The notes: a model not told the origin generated them from the sequence alone. Shown: positions 51,626 through 61,721, counted from the stretch's first letter. The stretch is DNA of 64,000 bases from Pseudomonadota bacterium (GCA_021810635.1 JAJZIH010000002.1:110233-174232), one strand, 5' to 3'. A program made the numbers and translations.

Positions 51626-53835
51626 GAACTCCCCCGTCCCCGTAACCCCCGTGCCTGTGCCAGGAGGGAACGGCCCCGGCCCGACTCGTTGGTGGGCAGT
51701 GTGAGGGTGACCAGCGCACCCCCTTGTGGGCGGTTGGCCAGATAAATGTAGCCACCCTGTTCCTCAACCAGTTTCTTGACAATCGCGAGCCCCAGCCCGG
51801 TTCCCCGACGCTTGCTCGTGACGTAGGGCTCAAAGGCATGCTCGAGGATCGACGGAGTGAACCCGGGACCATTATCCTCAACAGACAGTTCAACCTCATC
51901 GGCCTCCCCACCGGCCGCCGTCCGCGTGGTCAGGAGAATCATGCCACCGGGTTTCGCAGCGAGGGCTTCGAGGGCGTTCTTGATCAGATTGTGAAGGATC
52001 TGGACGATACGGGCTTGGTCGGCCTCGATCATGAGTGGTCCGGTACTCAGATGGAGATCCAAGGTAAATGGATGGCGTTGTCCCCGGTACAGGTCGGCAA
52101 CTTCCCGTGCCGTCTGGTTGAGATCAAACCGGCTGATGTGGAGTTCGGGGGTTTTGGCGTATTCGCTGAAGGCATCGACCATGTGTTTCAGGGAGTCGAC
52201 TTGGTTGATGATTGTCGCGGTCAGGCCGGAAAGCTCAGTGGCTTGGGTGGGGGCGAGTAGGGCAGTGGACCGGCGCTGGATCCGTTCTGCGGCCAACTGG
52301 ATGGGAGTCAGGGGGTTCTTGATCTCGTGGGCGAGACGCCGGGCGACTTCACCCCATGCTGCGTCTTTCTGGGCCTGAAGCTGAACGGTGAGATCATCGA
52401 ACACGAGCACGGTTCCTGCATTTTCCGGAAAGGTCGCCGCAAGCGGAGCGGCACGCAACAGTAGAACCCGGTGGTGCGATCCCTCGCGGACAGTGACCTC
52501 GCGGCGGAAATCTGGTGTGCGGGCCTGGTGTCCCTCGATGCAGACTGCAGCGAACTCGCTCAACTCCGGATGCAGCGCGGCAAAACTCCCCATCGACTGG
52601 CCCAATAGTTCGTGGCTCTGGATGCCAAGGACATGGGTCGCCGCTGCATTGATGATGGTGGCTTGGAGTTCGGAGTTGAGGGCGATCACGCCGGAGGTGA
52701 GTCCTGACAATACCGTTCTCAGGTACGAGTGTTCACGTTCGACCAGGCTTTGGCTCTGCTCGGCAGCCGTCCGTGCTTCCGCCAGCTGCTGTGCCATGGC
52801 ATTGAAGGATTGACTCAGAAAACCGAGGTCGTCCCGGCTGGTGACGGGAAGCACGACCTGGAGGTTGCCTTGGGAGACCGAGCGGAAGCCCTCGATGAGG
52901 GATTGAATGGGGGCCACCAGGCGGCGGGCCGCGTAAAGGGCACCACTGGCAGCGGCCAGGAGGCTCAGGAGGAGGACCAGGGTCAGGGTGACGATAAAAC
53001 TCATTTCGAGCGGTGTTCTCAAAAAACGCAACTCCTCGTATCGGGCATACGATCGGCTGGCTTCGATGGTCAGAAGATTTTCCCTCTGGGGCAGGGGGAA
53101 CAGAGCCTCCAAGATCCACGGTTGCTCCCAGGGGATCGGATTTGCGACCAACACGACCGCACGGGCGTAGAACGGGTGATGGGGATGATGGGTCAGTCCG
53201 ACATAACTGGTCCGGAAATTAGGGGGTAACCAGAAAAATCGGTGGAACTGATGCGGGATCAACTGACGCATCCGCGACGTGCTGAAGGCGATCACGCGAC
53301 CCCTTTCCGAATAGAGGGCCATGCTGGAGGCGCCGACCTCAGAACGCAACTCGTAAATAACGAGTGACAGGATAGCCGGGTTGGTGTTTGACAGGGTAGT
53401 CGCGACGGCATGCGACTTTTTGAGCACGCGCCTGAGTTGCCGGTCTAGTGTCGACCGGCTCAAAGTCAGTGCGTTGCGTAGGTTATGACCAATATGCAGA
53501 TTGAACCAACTGTCGATTCCCTGGCTGATAAATTGGATCGAAAAGGAATAGACCACAAGCAGGGGGATAAAGGCGACCAGAGTGAAAATCCCGAAGAGTC
53601 TGGCTGTCAGCCGAGCTCCGGGGGTATGGCGTCTGAGTTGCTGGATCAGAAGGCTCAGATGGATGGTGATCAGAATCAGAAAGAACAGGATGCAGACCAG
53701 CACGAGAACGAGCAGGGCCGTGTGCAGCTGGGCAAAAAACACGGTGTTTCGGGTCGTGACCGCCAGCAGATAGAGGCTCACGATGAGCAGCAGGATGGCT
53801 AGGGTCAGCGTCATCCGGTAAAGTGAACGCTTCAT
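51622..53835 (-). CDS. NtrY-like sensor histidine kinase
   Basis: The ATG at 53835 overlaps the DUF4390 stop (ATGA) and gives 737 residues. Two or three transmembrane helices near the start (about 7-90), a large periplasmic region, another helix before a HAMP domain (APIQSLIEGFRSVSQGNLQVVLPVTSRDDLG), a PAS domain, and the kinase core with H-box RRLAHEIKNPLTPIQLAAERI, N-box NLIKNALEALAAKPGG, and G boxes VEDNGPGF and GTGLGLAIVKKL. All catalytic boxes are intact. With the NtrX-like regulator it forms the kinase-regulator pair that usually follows rsmB in these bacteria. Confidence 0.9.
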   Translation of the reverse strand: MKRSLYRMTLTLAILLLIVSLYLLAVTTRNTVFFAQLHTALLVLVLVCILFFLILITIHLSLLIQQLRRHTPGARLTARLFGIFTLVAFIPLLVVYSFSIQFISQGIDSWFNLHIGHNLRNALTLSRSTLDRQLRRVLKKSHAVATTLSNTNPAILSLVIYELRSEVGASSMALYSERGRVIAFSTSRMRQLIPHQFHRFFWLPPNFRTSYVGLTHHPHHPFYARAVVLVANPIPWEQPWILEALFPLPQRENLLTIEASRSYARYEELRFLRTPLEMSFIVTLTLVLLLSLLAAASGALYAARRLVAPIQSLIEGFRSVSQGNLQVVLPVTSRDDLGFLSQSFNAMAQQLAEARTAAEQSQSLVEREHSYLRTVLSGLTSGVIALNSELQATIINAAATHVLGIQSHELLGQSMGSFAALHPELSEFAAVCIEGHQARTPDFRREVTVREGSHHRVLLLRAAPLAATFPENAGTVLVFDDLTVQLQAQKDAAWGEVARRLAHEIKNPLTPIQLAAERIQRRSTALLAPTQATELSGLTATIINQVDSLKHMVDAFSEYAKTPELHISRFDLNQTAREVADLYRGQRHPFTLDLHLSTGPLMIEADQARIVQILHNLIKNALEALAAKPGGMILLTTRTAAGGEADEVELSVEDNGPGFTPSILEHAFEPYVTSKRRGTGLGLAIVKKLVEEQGGYIYLANRPQGGALVTLTLPTNESGRGRSLLAQARGLRGRGSS

Positions 53836-54434
53836 GGTCGGATCACGATCGAATAAGAAGGGCTTGCAGTCCGCCAACTCGACCAGATCCATGCAATCCA
53901 CTTCAGGTTTGAGGGGATTTTCTCGATGTCGAGTACCGCCTTGACCCGGATTCGGTAGACGTGGTTGATCCTGAGCAGGCTGCTGTCAATGACCGGAATG
54001 TGTCGGATGGCTTCGATCGAATGCAGAGCCGTATGAACCTTCCGAAAGTAAACCCGGGTTCCGCTATTGAGGTCCCGGACGACGACCTGACCGCTCACCA
54101 ACTGGTCCTGAATGGAAAAGCGCTGGGTGAGGTGCGCGATTGGCCCCTGCCAGAACCAGGCATTGTGGTGATTGATGGCGATTTCAAGCTTGAGGACGAC
54201 CGGTATGCCGATCTTCAGGGCATGTCGGGCAGAGGGATTCAGGCGGATTCGCATGCGGGTATTGAGATAGTAAACCGCTCGTTGGTGGAAGATGCTGACG
54301 TGGAGGATGGTCAGGCCCCGGCCCCAGACAGGGGTGCTGGCCAGTATCCCGAAGGTGGCCAGGACGCACAGAAGGAATGCTCGCCTGACTGGGCCAAGAT
54401 GCTGCACAGTGGTTCGGCCGAAAAACCCCAACAT
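53832..54434 (-). CDS. DUF4390 exported protein
   Basis: A 200-residue protein with an N-terminal signal or anchor (RRAFLLCVLATFGILASTPVWG) and a beta-rich remainder with LTILHVSIFHQRAVYYLNTRMRIRLNPSARHALKIGIPVVLKLEI, the DUF4390 pattern. It always sits between rsmB and ntrY in this type of cluster. Function unknown; it may sense a periplasmic signal for the kinase. Starts 12 bases after the rsmB stop. Confidence 0.85.
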   Translation of the reverse strand: MLGFFGRTTVQHLGPVRRAFLLCVLATFGILASTPVWGRGLTILHVSIFHQRAVYYLNTRMRIRLNPSARHALKIGIPVVLKLEIAINHHNAWFWQGPIAHLTQRFSIQDQLVSGQVVVRDLNSGTRVYFRKVHTALHSIEAIRHIPVIDSSLLRINHVYRIRVKAVLDIEKIPSNLKWIAWIWSSWRTASPSYSIVIRP

Positions 54435-54446
54435 CGATACTCTAGC

Positions 54447-55763
54447 CTACCCTGATTTAACCAAGCTTGCGAAGTAAAAGCCATCCTGGTTCCATTCTCC
54501 CGTCAATGAGATGCACCCGAAGCCGGTCCGGTGTGTTCCCGGGGGGGCCTGGTCCAGCAACTGGACGTCTCCGTGCTGTTCCAAAAAAGTGCCGATGACC
54601 CCATCATTTTCGGGCTCAAAGAGCGAACAGGTGACATAAAGCAGGCGTCCGTCGCGGTTGAGCAGGGGCCACAGGGATTCGAGAAGTTCCAGTTGCCGAA
54701 CCTGAATGAGGTCCACACTGTCCCGGGTTCTCGTGACCTTGATGTCCGGGTGACGGCGTACCACCCCGCTCCCCGTACACGGGACGTCCAGGAGGATCCG
54801 GTCATAGGGAGTGCCACGATAAAACTGCAGAGGCTTCCGGGCATCGGCCGCTAGGAGACCGGATACCGTGTAACCGCACCGGCGGATGCTCTCTCTGACC
54901 TTTTCCAGCCGCTCGGCATCCCGGTCGATGGCCTCCAGGCTGATGCATCCTCGAGTGTGCTCGAGAAGATGCGTGGTTTTCCCTCCTGGTGCGGCGCAGG
55001 CATCCAGCACCCGCATGCCGGGTTCGGGGTCGAGAAGCGGGACGGCAAGCTGGGCGGCCTCGTCCTGAACCGTGACGAACCCCTCAGAAAATCCGGGGAT
55101 CTTCTCCACCGGCAACGGCCTTTCCAGCACGATGGCGGTGGCCGCAAGTTTCCCGGGCCTTCCTTCGATCTCTCTGGATTCCAGGACATTGAGGTAATCC
55201 TCACGTGATATCCGGTTCCGGTTGATCCGGAGCGTCATCGGTGCCCGGGCGTTCCCGGCCAGCAGCAGTGCCGGCCACGCCTCCGGCCAGCTTTGCCGCA
55301 TGAGGTCGAGCCACCAGGGTGGGTAGGCATAACGGCCGATCTCGGAATCGTCGAGGCGGATGAGCCACTGCGCCTGTTCCCGGATGACCCGACGAAGTAT
55401 GGCATTGATAAATGGCTGCGCATGTGCGAGACCGAGCGCTTGAGCTGCCTCCACGCTTTCATGGACCGTCGCGTGGGCCGGAACGCGAAGATGGAGCAAC
55501 TGGTAGAGCGCGGTCAGGGCGAGTGCCTCAACCAGAGGCGCGGGTCGACGCTTGGGAGTGACCCAGGACAGGAGCAGCGCCAGGCGGGGGTAAAAGCGCA
55601 GGGTTCCGTAGACGATTTCACGGATGAAAGCCGTATCCGGACCTGGGACACGGTCTTCCCATAGGGATTCCAGAGGAGCACCCTGCAAGACCTGGTGGAG
55701 GATCCGGGCTGCGTGACCGCGGCTGGGGAGGCTGGTCTCGCGGGCCGCTTTTGTACCCATCAT
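54447..55763 (-). CDS. rsmB: 16S rRNA (cytosine-967-C5) methyltransferase
   Basis: RsmB methylates C967 of 16S rRNA using S-adenosylmethionine. The 438-residue protein (E. coli 429) has an N-terminal NusB-like helical domain and a C-terminal methyltransferase with DACAAPGGKTTHLLE for the cofactor, LDVPCTGSGVVRRHPDIK with the base-releasing Cys, and LLYVTCSLF with the catalytic Cys. It starts 4 bases after the fmt stop. Confidence 0.96.
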   Translation of the reverse strand: MMGTKAARETSLPSRGHAARILHQVLQGAPLESLWEDRVPGPDTAFIREIVYGTLRFYPRLALLLSWVTPKRRPAPLVEALALTALYQLLHLRVPAHATVHESVEAAQALGLAHAQPFINAILRRVIREQAQWLIRLDDSEIGRYAYPPWWLDLMRQSWPEAWPALLLAGNARAPMTLRINRNRISREDYLNVLESREIEGRPGKLAATAIVLERPLPVEKIPGFSEGFVTVQDEAAQLAVPLLDPEPGMRVLDACAAPGGKTTHLLEHTRGCISLEAIDRDAERLEKVRESIRRCGYTVSGLLAADARKPLQFYRGTPYDRILLDVPCTGSGVVRRHPDIKVTRTRDSVDLIQVRQLELLESLWPLLNRDGRLLYVTCSLFEPENDGVIGTFLEQHGDVQLLDQAPPGTHRTGFGCISLTGEWNQDGFYFASLVKSG

Positions 55764-55767
55764 CAGC

Positions 55768-56703
55768 TTAGGATACGGGGTGGAAGCGGAAGGGGCGTGC
55801 GGACCGGAGCCCGTTCAGCCATTGTGTGGCGGCCATGTCTCGGGAGCCTTCAGGTCTCAGACGCCGGACCGACAGGAACCCTTGGCTGGTGGCGACCTGG
55901 ATCGTCTCTTCAGGCCCTCGCTCGAAGATTCCGGGTAGTTGCATGGCGTATTGATCGAGTGCTTGTGCTTCCAGGATCGTGATCCGCCGCCCATCATGCA
56001 GGGCCCAGGCACCCGGGTGAGACTCGAAGGCACGGACCTGGCGCTCGATGACCCTGGCTGGCCGGTTCCAGGAAATGGCGGCCTGACGGAGATTGATTTT
56101 GGGCGCGAGGGTTGTGAATCGTTCGTCCTGGGGGGTCGGCTCGACCCGCCCCCAGGTGGTCAGGACATCGAGCAAGGTTTCTGCCCCCAATTTGGACAGC
56201 CGGTCATACAGGGAACTCTGGGTTTCGCCCTGACTGAGGGAGATCTGCTGTTGATGGTAAACCGGTCCAGCATCCAGGCGCTTCACCAGCTTCTGGATGG
56301 AGACGCCACTCCACTGGTCTCCAGCCAGTAGACTGTATTCGATCGGGGATGCCCCGCGCCAGCGTGGCAAGAGTGAGGCATGCAGGTTAAGAACGCCCAG
56401 AGCGGGCAGGGCAAGCCAATTTTCCGGGAACAAAAGTCCATAGGCTGCCACGATGAGAAAGTCCGGCTGCCGGGCACGGATAGCTTCCCGGACATTCCGG
56501 TCGGTCAGTGAGGCGGGAGTGAAGGCTTCGACGCCATGTTCGAGTGCCCAGGCCTTGACCGCCGTCGGTTGAGGAATTCGGCCGCGTCCACGGGGACGAT
56601 CCGGCTGGGTCAGGACTCCGACGAGCTCCTGAGCCCCGGCCAGACCCGCAAGAGCCGGGATTGCGAAGTGTGGGCTGCCGGCAAAAACGACCCGGAAACC
56701 CAC
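55768..56703 (-). CDS. fmt: Methionyl-tRNA formyltransferase
   Basis: Adds a formyl group to initiator Met-tRNA. The 311-residue protein carries VVFAGSPHFAIPALAGL at the start, the 10-formyl-THF site LNLHASLLPRWRGASPIEYSLLAGD with the active Asn and His, and a later RLDAG with the catalytic Asp. The C-terminal OB-fold part is typical. It starts 4 bases after the def stop, so def-fmt form the usual pair. Confidence 0.96.
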   Translation of the reverse strand: MGFRVVFAGSPHFAIPALAGLAGAQELVGVLTQPDRPRGRGRIPQPTAVKAWALEHGVEAFTPASLTDRNVREAIRARQPDFLIVAAYGLLFPENWLALPALGVLNLHASLLPRWRGASPIEYSLLAGDQWSGVSIQKLVKRLDAGPVYHQQQISLSQGETQSSLYDRLSKLGAETLLDVLTTWGRVEPTPQDERFTTLAPKINLRQAAISWNRPARVIERQVRAFESHPGAWALHDGRRITILEAQALDQYAMQLPGIFERGPEETIQVATSQGFLSVRRLRPEGSRDMAATQWLNGLRSARPFRFHPVS

Positions 56704-56707
56704 CGCT

Positions 56708-57223
56708 TCAGGAGGCCCCGAATAAGGATTGCGGTGCGCCGGTCCGCAGGGGCTCTAGAACCCGTTCGCGCTTGAGTGGGGAGAGATGATCAATGAACAG
56801 CCGTCCATCCAGATGGTCGATCTCGTGCTGGATGCAGACCGCCTCGAGGGCCACCGCGGTTCTTTCAAACGGTTGCCCCGAGGGGTCGAACGCCTGCACA
56901 CGGATCTCCGCCGCACGGAGCACGTCAGCGTAAACCCCGGGGATCGAAAGACAACCTTCCTGCCGCTTCTGCTGTCCTTTGCGGCTTACCACCACCGGAT
57001 TCACAAAGGCGATCGGGCAGGATCCGTCCTCGGAAACATCCATGACAAAAACCCTATGTAAATCACCAATTTGTGTTGAGGCCAGACCGAGGCCGTTGGC
57101 GGCCTTCATGGTTTCGAGCAGGTCCTTGACCAGACTCTGCAAAGCCGGGCCGTAGGCGGTCACGGGTTGTGCCTTGGCCCTTAAACGGGGGTCCGGATAG
57201 ATCACAATGGTACGGGTCGTCAT
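56708..57223 (-). CDS. def: Peptide deformylase
   Basis: Removes the formyl group from new proteins. The ATG at 57223 gives 171 residues (E. coli 169). It has the three family motifs: GLGLASTQIG, QEGCLSIPG with a metal-binding Cys, and QHEIDHLDG with the two His ligands and catalytic Glu. A start at 57271 would add 16 residues with no similarity. First gene of the leftward def-fmt-rsmB-DUF4390-ntrYX transcript, divergent from the LysM gene. Confidence 0.95.
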   Translation of the reverse strand: MTTRTIVIYPDPRLRAKAQPVTAYGPALQSLVKDLLETMKAANGLGLASTQIGDLHRVFVMDVSEDGSCPIAFVNPVVVSRKGQQKRQEGCLSIPGVYADVLRAAEIRVQAFDPSGQPFERTAVALEAVCIQHEIDHLDGRLFIDHLSPLKRERVLEPLRTGAPQSLFGAS

Positions 57224-57307
57224 GGGATTCGGGGTCTGGACGTTGCGCTTCGCCCCTCTGCTGTATAGCATGGGGCATTGGGGACATGCCGAAAGTGAGG
57301 AAAGACG

Positions 57308-58648
57308 ATGATTGGGCGACTCAAAAAATCCTGCTTTTATTGTAACTCACCCGACAGGCAGTCACGGTATCCGGGGGTGAACACAAGTGGAGCATCTGCC
57401 CGACTGGCGTTGTGCGCTTTCCTGGCCAGCGTACTGGCGGCTTGCAGCTCGGCTGTCGTCCCTCCCCATCCGGGCGTCACCACCCAGGTTGTGCGGCAGG
57501 CAAAATCCCCGCTCCCCGCAGTCCTCCACCAGATCCATCAAGCGACGGCCCGGCGTACCCCCCTGCTCCGGGTTCATGTGCCGGTCCGCTACTCCATTCG
57601 CCCGGGCAATACCCTGTGGGGGATCGCGTCTCAGTATCTCCGGAGTCCCTGGCGCTGGCCGGACATCTGGTATCTCAACCCGGGTATCCGGAATCCCGAC
57701 CTGATTTATCCTGGTGATGTCATCCTCTTGGGTTATCGCAATGGCCACCGCGAACTCACCATCATGCGAGGACGTGCTCCCATCGCGTCAACCTCACGCC
57801 GTTATCTCGCGACATTACTGAGGCAGCGTCCCGAATCTTCCCTTTCGACGGTTGTTTTGCGGCCCCAAATGATCGTCCGTCCGCTCCACCGGCCGATCGC
57901 CGTGATTCCCTACGCCGACATTGCGCCGTTCTTTGACCAGCCGCGGGCGGTGGGGCGGGAGGTCTATCGACGTCTTCCCTATGTCCTGCGTTCCGTGCGC
58001 CGCATGACGTATGGCGCCCCCGTGGAGCGGATTTATGTCCGTGGTTTGTCGGAGAAGGACATGCACCGGCGATATGCATTGGTCCGTCTCATCCAGCCGA
58101 TCCGGCAGTGGTCCTCCGGGGAGCGCTTGGGATATGAGGTGCTCGAAGTGGGCCAGGTCCGTCTTTTGCGGACCGGTCACCCGGCGCTGTTTCTTCTCGT
58201 GCATGCGGATGTGCCGATCCGGCCGGGGGACCGGTTGATGCCACTCACCGTGAAGGGAGTTCACCAAAACTGGGTCCCGAGCCTGCCCCGGACCGTGGTG
58301 CAGGGACAGATTGTGGCCATGGCCACCCGGTTCCCTGATATTGGACAATATGACATCGTGATTGTCGATCTGGGACGCCGCCAGGGACTCAGGCCAGGCA
58401 ATGTCTTGGACGTGTTTCGGCCTGGCGAATCGATAGAGGATCCGCGGGCATTCGGCGATCGCTCGTCGGATGTGCACGTTCTTCCGATCAAGGTGGGAAC
58501 GGCGTTGGTCTTCAAGACCTACACACGCTTCAGTTATGCTCTGATCCTCACGGAGAAGTGGCAAGTGCACGTCGGTGCACCGGTCGCCTCCCCGCAAATC
58601 AGGCCGCAAAACCTGAAGTTCGTCAAAGTAGCGCACGCCTGGGATTGA
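57308..58648 (+). CDS. LysM-domain lipoprotein
   Basis: A 446-residue protein with an N-terminal hydrophobic segment and a lipobox LAAC near residue 46, after a long polar leader. The LysM domain (about 95-140) reads VRYSIRPGNTLWGIASQYLRSPWRWPDIWYLNPGIRNPDLIYPGDVILL and should bind peptidoglycan. The rest is beta-rich. It begins the rightward unit LysM-smg-topA in the place where many relatives have LysM-dprA-smg. Ribosome site GAGGAAAG. Confidence 0.88.
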   Translation: MIGRLKKSCFYCNSPDRQSRYPGVNTSGASARLALCAFLASVLAACSSAVVPPHPGVTTQVVRQAKSPLPAVLHQIHQATARRTPLLRVHVPVRYSIRPGNTLWGIASQYLRSPWRWPDIWYLNPGIRNPDLIYPGDVILLGYRNGHRELTIMRGRAPIASTSRRYLATLLRQRPESSLSTVVLRPQMIVRPLHRPIAVIPYADIAPFFDQPRAVGREVYRRLPYVLRSVRRMTYGAPVERIYVRGLSEKDMHRRYALVRLIQPIRQWSSGERLGYEVLEVGQVRLLRTGHPALFLLVHADVPIRPGDRLMPLTVKGVHQNWVPSLPRTVVQGQIVAMATRFPDIGQYDIVIVDLGRRQGLRPGNVLDVFRPGESIEDPRAFGDRSSDVHVLPIKVGTALVFKTYTRFSYALILTEKWQVHVGAPVASPQIRPQNLKFVKVAHAWD

Positions 58649-58751
58649 AGGGAAACGGCATTTGAATTGGTTGAAACCCGCGCGATCAGGCGGTACCAGC
58701 CGTGCTGTCTGATGCCTTCCGCGCTTGACTGATGATTGAAGAGGTTGATGC

Positions 58752-59258
58752 ATGAATGATCGCGTCGTGGACGTACTGGCTTTCCTGTACGAACTGCACT
58801 TTAACGGGAACGAAGCCGGTGGATCCCCGCTTCTGGATCTGGATTCGATTTCCGCCGGGCTGGAAACGGCCGGCTTCAGCGAGCAGTTGACACACGATGC
58901 TTTGCGATGGCTGGGCGAGTTGGACGAAATCGAGGCCCGTGGATTCCTGGAATCGTGGAATGAATCCGGTTCTTCCGCGGACGAATCGCAGCGGAGCTAT
59001 ACCCGGGAGGAAGTGACGGTACTCGGACTTGCCGGTTGTGGCCTCCTTCTGACGCTCGAGCAAATGGGTGTCCTCAATGCCTTGCAACGCGAGATTGTCA
59101 TTGAACGAGTCTCTGCGCTCGGCATGGGCCCTCTCGACGACAGTGATCTCCGGTGGATCATCCTGTATGTTTTGCGAGGACGCTGTGGATCGGAAAGCGC
59201 GTCGGTCTGGGCCGAAGCCGTCCTGTTCCAGAATGACTGGGGAGGGGTCCTGCATTGA
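58752..59258 (+). CDS. smg: Smg (DUF494) protein
   Basis: A 168-residue soluble protein of the Smg family: VVDVLAFLYELHF at the start, FSEQLTHDALRWLGEL in the middle and LDDSDLRWIILYVLRGRCG near the end. It follows the LysM gene by 103 bases with no dprA between. It overlaps topA by 4 bases (TTGA). Its function is unknown; the dprA-smg-topA order is conserved in gammaproteobacteria. Confidence 0.92.
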   Translation: MNDRVVDVLAFLYELHFNGNEAGGSPLLDLDSISAGLETAGFSEQLTHDALRWLGELDEIEARGFLESWNESGSSADESQRSYTREEVTVLGLAGCGLLLTLEQMGVLNALQREIVIERVSALGMGPLDDSDLRWIILYVLRGRCGSESASVWAEAVLFQNDWGGVLH

Positions 59259-61687
59259 AGAAAACCCGCGTCCCTCCACCGGATCGCCAACTGTACGAGC
59301 TGGTGGTGGTGGAATCTCCCACCAAGGCCAGAACCATCCAGAAATACCTCGGTCCGGGTTTTGAGGTTTTGGCTTCTTATGGACATGTCCGTGATCTCAT
59401 CCCACGTTCAGGAGCGGTCGACCCGCAGCAGGAATTTGCCCAGACCTATCAACCCATCGCCCGGAACGCGAAATACGTCGACCAGATTGCACGGGCCCTC
59501 AAAAAGGCCGATCGTCTCTGGCTGGCGACCGATCCGGACCGGGAGGGGGAAGCAATTGCCTGGCATCTGTGTGAGCTGCTCGGAGAGACGAAGAGGCTGC
59601 CTGGCATTCCGGTCCAACGGGTCGTTTTCCATGAGATAACCGAATCCGCCATCCGTGAGGCGCTGGATCATCCCCGTGACCTTCTCATGGAACTGGTCAA
59701 CGCGCAACGGGCTCGGCGTGCACTCGATTATCTCGTCGGGTTCAATCTGTCCCCACTACTTTGGCGCAAGATCAAGCGTGGCTTGTCTGCTGGACGGGTG
59801 CAAAGTCCGGCCCTGCGGCTCATCGTGGAGCGCGAGGAGGAGATCGAGCGATTTGAGCCGCGGGAATACTGGTCGATCGAAGCCCCGCTGGAGAAAGATG
59901 GCAAATCGTTCACCGCCCGCTTGGTGCAGTTTGAAGACAGGAAACTCGGTCCTTACGATCTACCCAATGCCGAGGAGACCGAACGGGTTCGTGCGGCCTT
60001 GTGGGACGCGGCCCAGGGTCATCTCACCGTGCGGACCCGTGAGGCCAAGGAACGGCGACGCCAACCGGCGGCTCCCTTCACGACCTCGACCTTGCAGCAG
60101 GAGGCGGCACGGCGCTACGGACTTTCGGCACGGAGAACCATGCAGGTTGCCCAACAGCTTTATGAAGGACTTGATCTGGGAGAGGGATCCGTCGGACTCA
60201 TTACCTACATGCGGACCGATTCTGTCCAGTTGTCAGGAGAGGCCATCAGCGAGATCCGGGAGTGCATCCGGAGACGTTTTTTGGCCGCTGCACTTCCCGA
60301 AACGCCCCGAACCTACAAAACGGCAACCAAGAACGCGCAGGAAGCTCACGAAGCCATACGCCCCAGTTCAGCTGGCCGGACCCCAGAATCCATTCGGGCC
60401 CATCTCAATCGGGACCAGATGCATGTTTACGAGCTGATCTGGCGGAGAACGATTGCCTCCCAAATGCTGCCAGCCGTTCTGGAAAATGTCCAGGTGGAAA
60501 TGGACGCTGGCCAGCGGGGCACTTTTCGGGCGACGGGCTCAACGGTCAAATTCCCGGGTTTCATGCAGGTTTACCAGGAAGCCACGGAGGAGGGCCCGGC
60601 GAGTGAGGAAGGCTCCCGGCTTCCCGAGCTGGTGGTTGGGGAAAGGATGCCCCTGACCGAGTTCAGGGCCCTTCAGCATTTCACCGAACCGCCACCGCGC
60701 TATAACGAGGCTTCCCTAGTCAAAACACTGGAGGAGTATGGGATCGGGCGTCCGTCGACCTATGCTTGGATCATCGAAACTCTAAGGCAGCGTGGTTATG
60801 TCGAGAACGAGAACCGCCGCTTTATCCCGACTGAAATCGGTCGAATCGTGAACCGGTTCCTGACGGAGCATTTTTCCCGGTATGTCGATTATGGGTTTAC
60901 GGCACGCATGGAAGACGAACTGGATGAAATTTCACGGGGAGAAAAGGACTGGACTGCCCTCTTGGGCGAATTCTGGCAACCGTTTGAAAAAAATGTCGGG
61001 GAGGTTGCGTCCAATGTCACACGGGCCCAGGCGGTTCAGGCACGTGAGCTGGGTCTGGATCCGGCTACGGCCAAACCGGTAACGGCCCGGATGGGCCGCT
61101 TCGGACCATTCGTGCAGATTGGCAGTCGAGAGGACGAGGAAAAGCCCCGTTTTGCCGGTTTGCGTCCGGGGCAGCGGATCGAAACCCTGACGCTCGACGA
61201 AGCACTCAAGTTGTTCGAGCTGCCGCGTGAACTCGGTCGAACGGCCGAAGGGGAGCTCATCCGCGTGGGGCTCGGTCGTTTCGGTCCCTATCTCCGTTAT
61301 GGTGACCATTATGTTTCCCTCAAGGAACTCGATCCCATGGCCGTCAGTCACGAGCAGGCTCTGGCTTTCATTGCGGAAGACCGGATCCGGCTGGCGCAGC
61401 GGGTGATCCGACACTACGAAGGGGGGATTGAAGTCCTGAATGGCCGTTATGGGCCCTATATCACTGACGGTACCCATAACGCCCGTGTCCCGAAGGATCA
61501 GAAGGCCGATCAACTCACTCTCGAGGAGTGTCAAAAATTCCTGGAACAGGCTCCGCTGCGACGGGCTGCACGGTACGGGCGGAAAAATCCGAAACCGGAC
61601 AAAGGTTCAGAGGGGGCCGCCCGTCCCTCCGCGAAAAAACCTCGGTCAGCGAAACGGAAATCCAGCCGGCCGGCTTCTTCCTCCTGA
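59255..61687 (+). CDS. topA: DNA topoisomerase I
   Basis: A type IA topoisomerase that relaxes negative supercoils. It starts at a TTG overlapping the smg stop and after GGAGGGG, giving 810 residues. It has the Toprim start LVVVESPTKARTIQKYLG, DPDREGEAIAWHL with metal-binding Asp residues, the active-site Tyr in ITYMRTDS, and several C-terminal Topo_C repeats (RFGPFVQIG, RFGPYLRYG, RYGPYITDG). The Cys4 zinc ribbons of E. coli TopA are absent, and the end is a basic Lys/Arg/Ser tail. Confidence 0.96.
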   Translation: MKKTRVPPPDRQLYELVVVESPTKARTIQKYLGPGFEVLASYGHVRDLIPRSGAVDPQQEFAQTYQPIARNAKYVDQIARALKKADRLWLATDPDREGEAIAWHLCELLGETKRLPGIPVQRVVFHEITESAIREALDHPRDLLMELVNAQRARRALDYLVGFNLSPLLWRKIKRGLSAGRVQSPALRLIVEREEEIERFEPREYWSIEAPLEKDGKSFTARLVQFEDRKLGPYDLPNAEETERVRAALWDAAQGHLTVRTREAKERRRQPAAPFTTSTLQQEAARRYGLSARRTMQVAQQLYEGLDLGEGSVGLITYMRTDSVQLSGEAISEIRECIRRRFLAAALPETPRTYKTATKNAQEAHEAIRPSSAGRTPESIRAHLNRDQMHVYELIWRRTIASQMLPAVLENVQVEMDAGQRGTFRATGSTVKFPGFMQVYQEATEEGPASEEGSRLPELVVGERMPLTEFRALQHFTEPPPRYNEASLVKTLEEYGIGRPSTYAWIIETLRQRGYVENENRRFIPTEIGRIVNRFLTEHFSRYVDYGFTARMEDELDEISRGEKDWTALLGEFWQPFEKNVGEVASNVTRAQAVQARELGLDPATAKPVTARMGRFGPFVQIGSREDEEKPRFAGLRPGQRIETLTLDEALKLFELPRELGRTAEGELIRVGLGRFGPYLRYGDHYVSLKELDPMAVSHEQALAFIAEDRIRLAQRVIRHYEGGIEVLNGRYGPYITDGTHNARVPKDQKADQLTLEECQKFLEQAPLRRAARYGRKNPKPDKGSEGAARPSAKKPRSAKRKSSRPASSS

Positions 61688-61721
61688 TGCGGGAGTCGGG
61701 GGCGTACGGGAACGGGTCGCC

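Noticed and set aside
59255..61687. Truncation of TopA because the zinc ribbons are missing
   Set aside because: The C-terminal repeats are complete and zinc-free TopA proteins with basic tails are common in other bacteria.
61440..61721. Longer tsaC start inside topA
   Set aside because: The extra 94 residues are a shadow frame of topA; the ATG at 61722 fits the family length.
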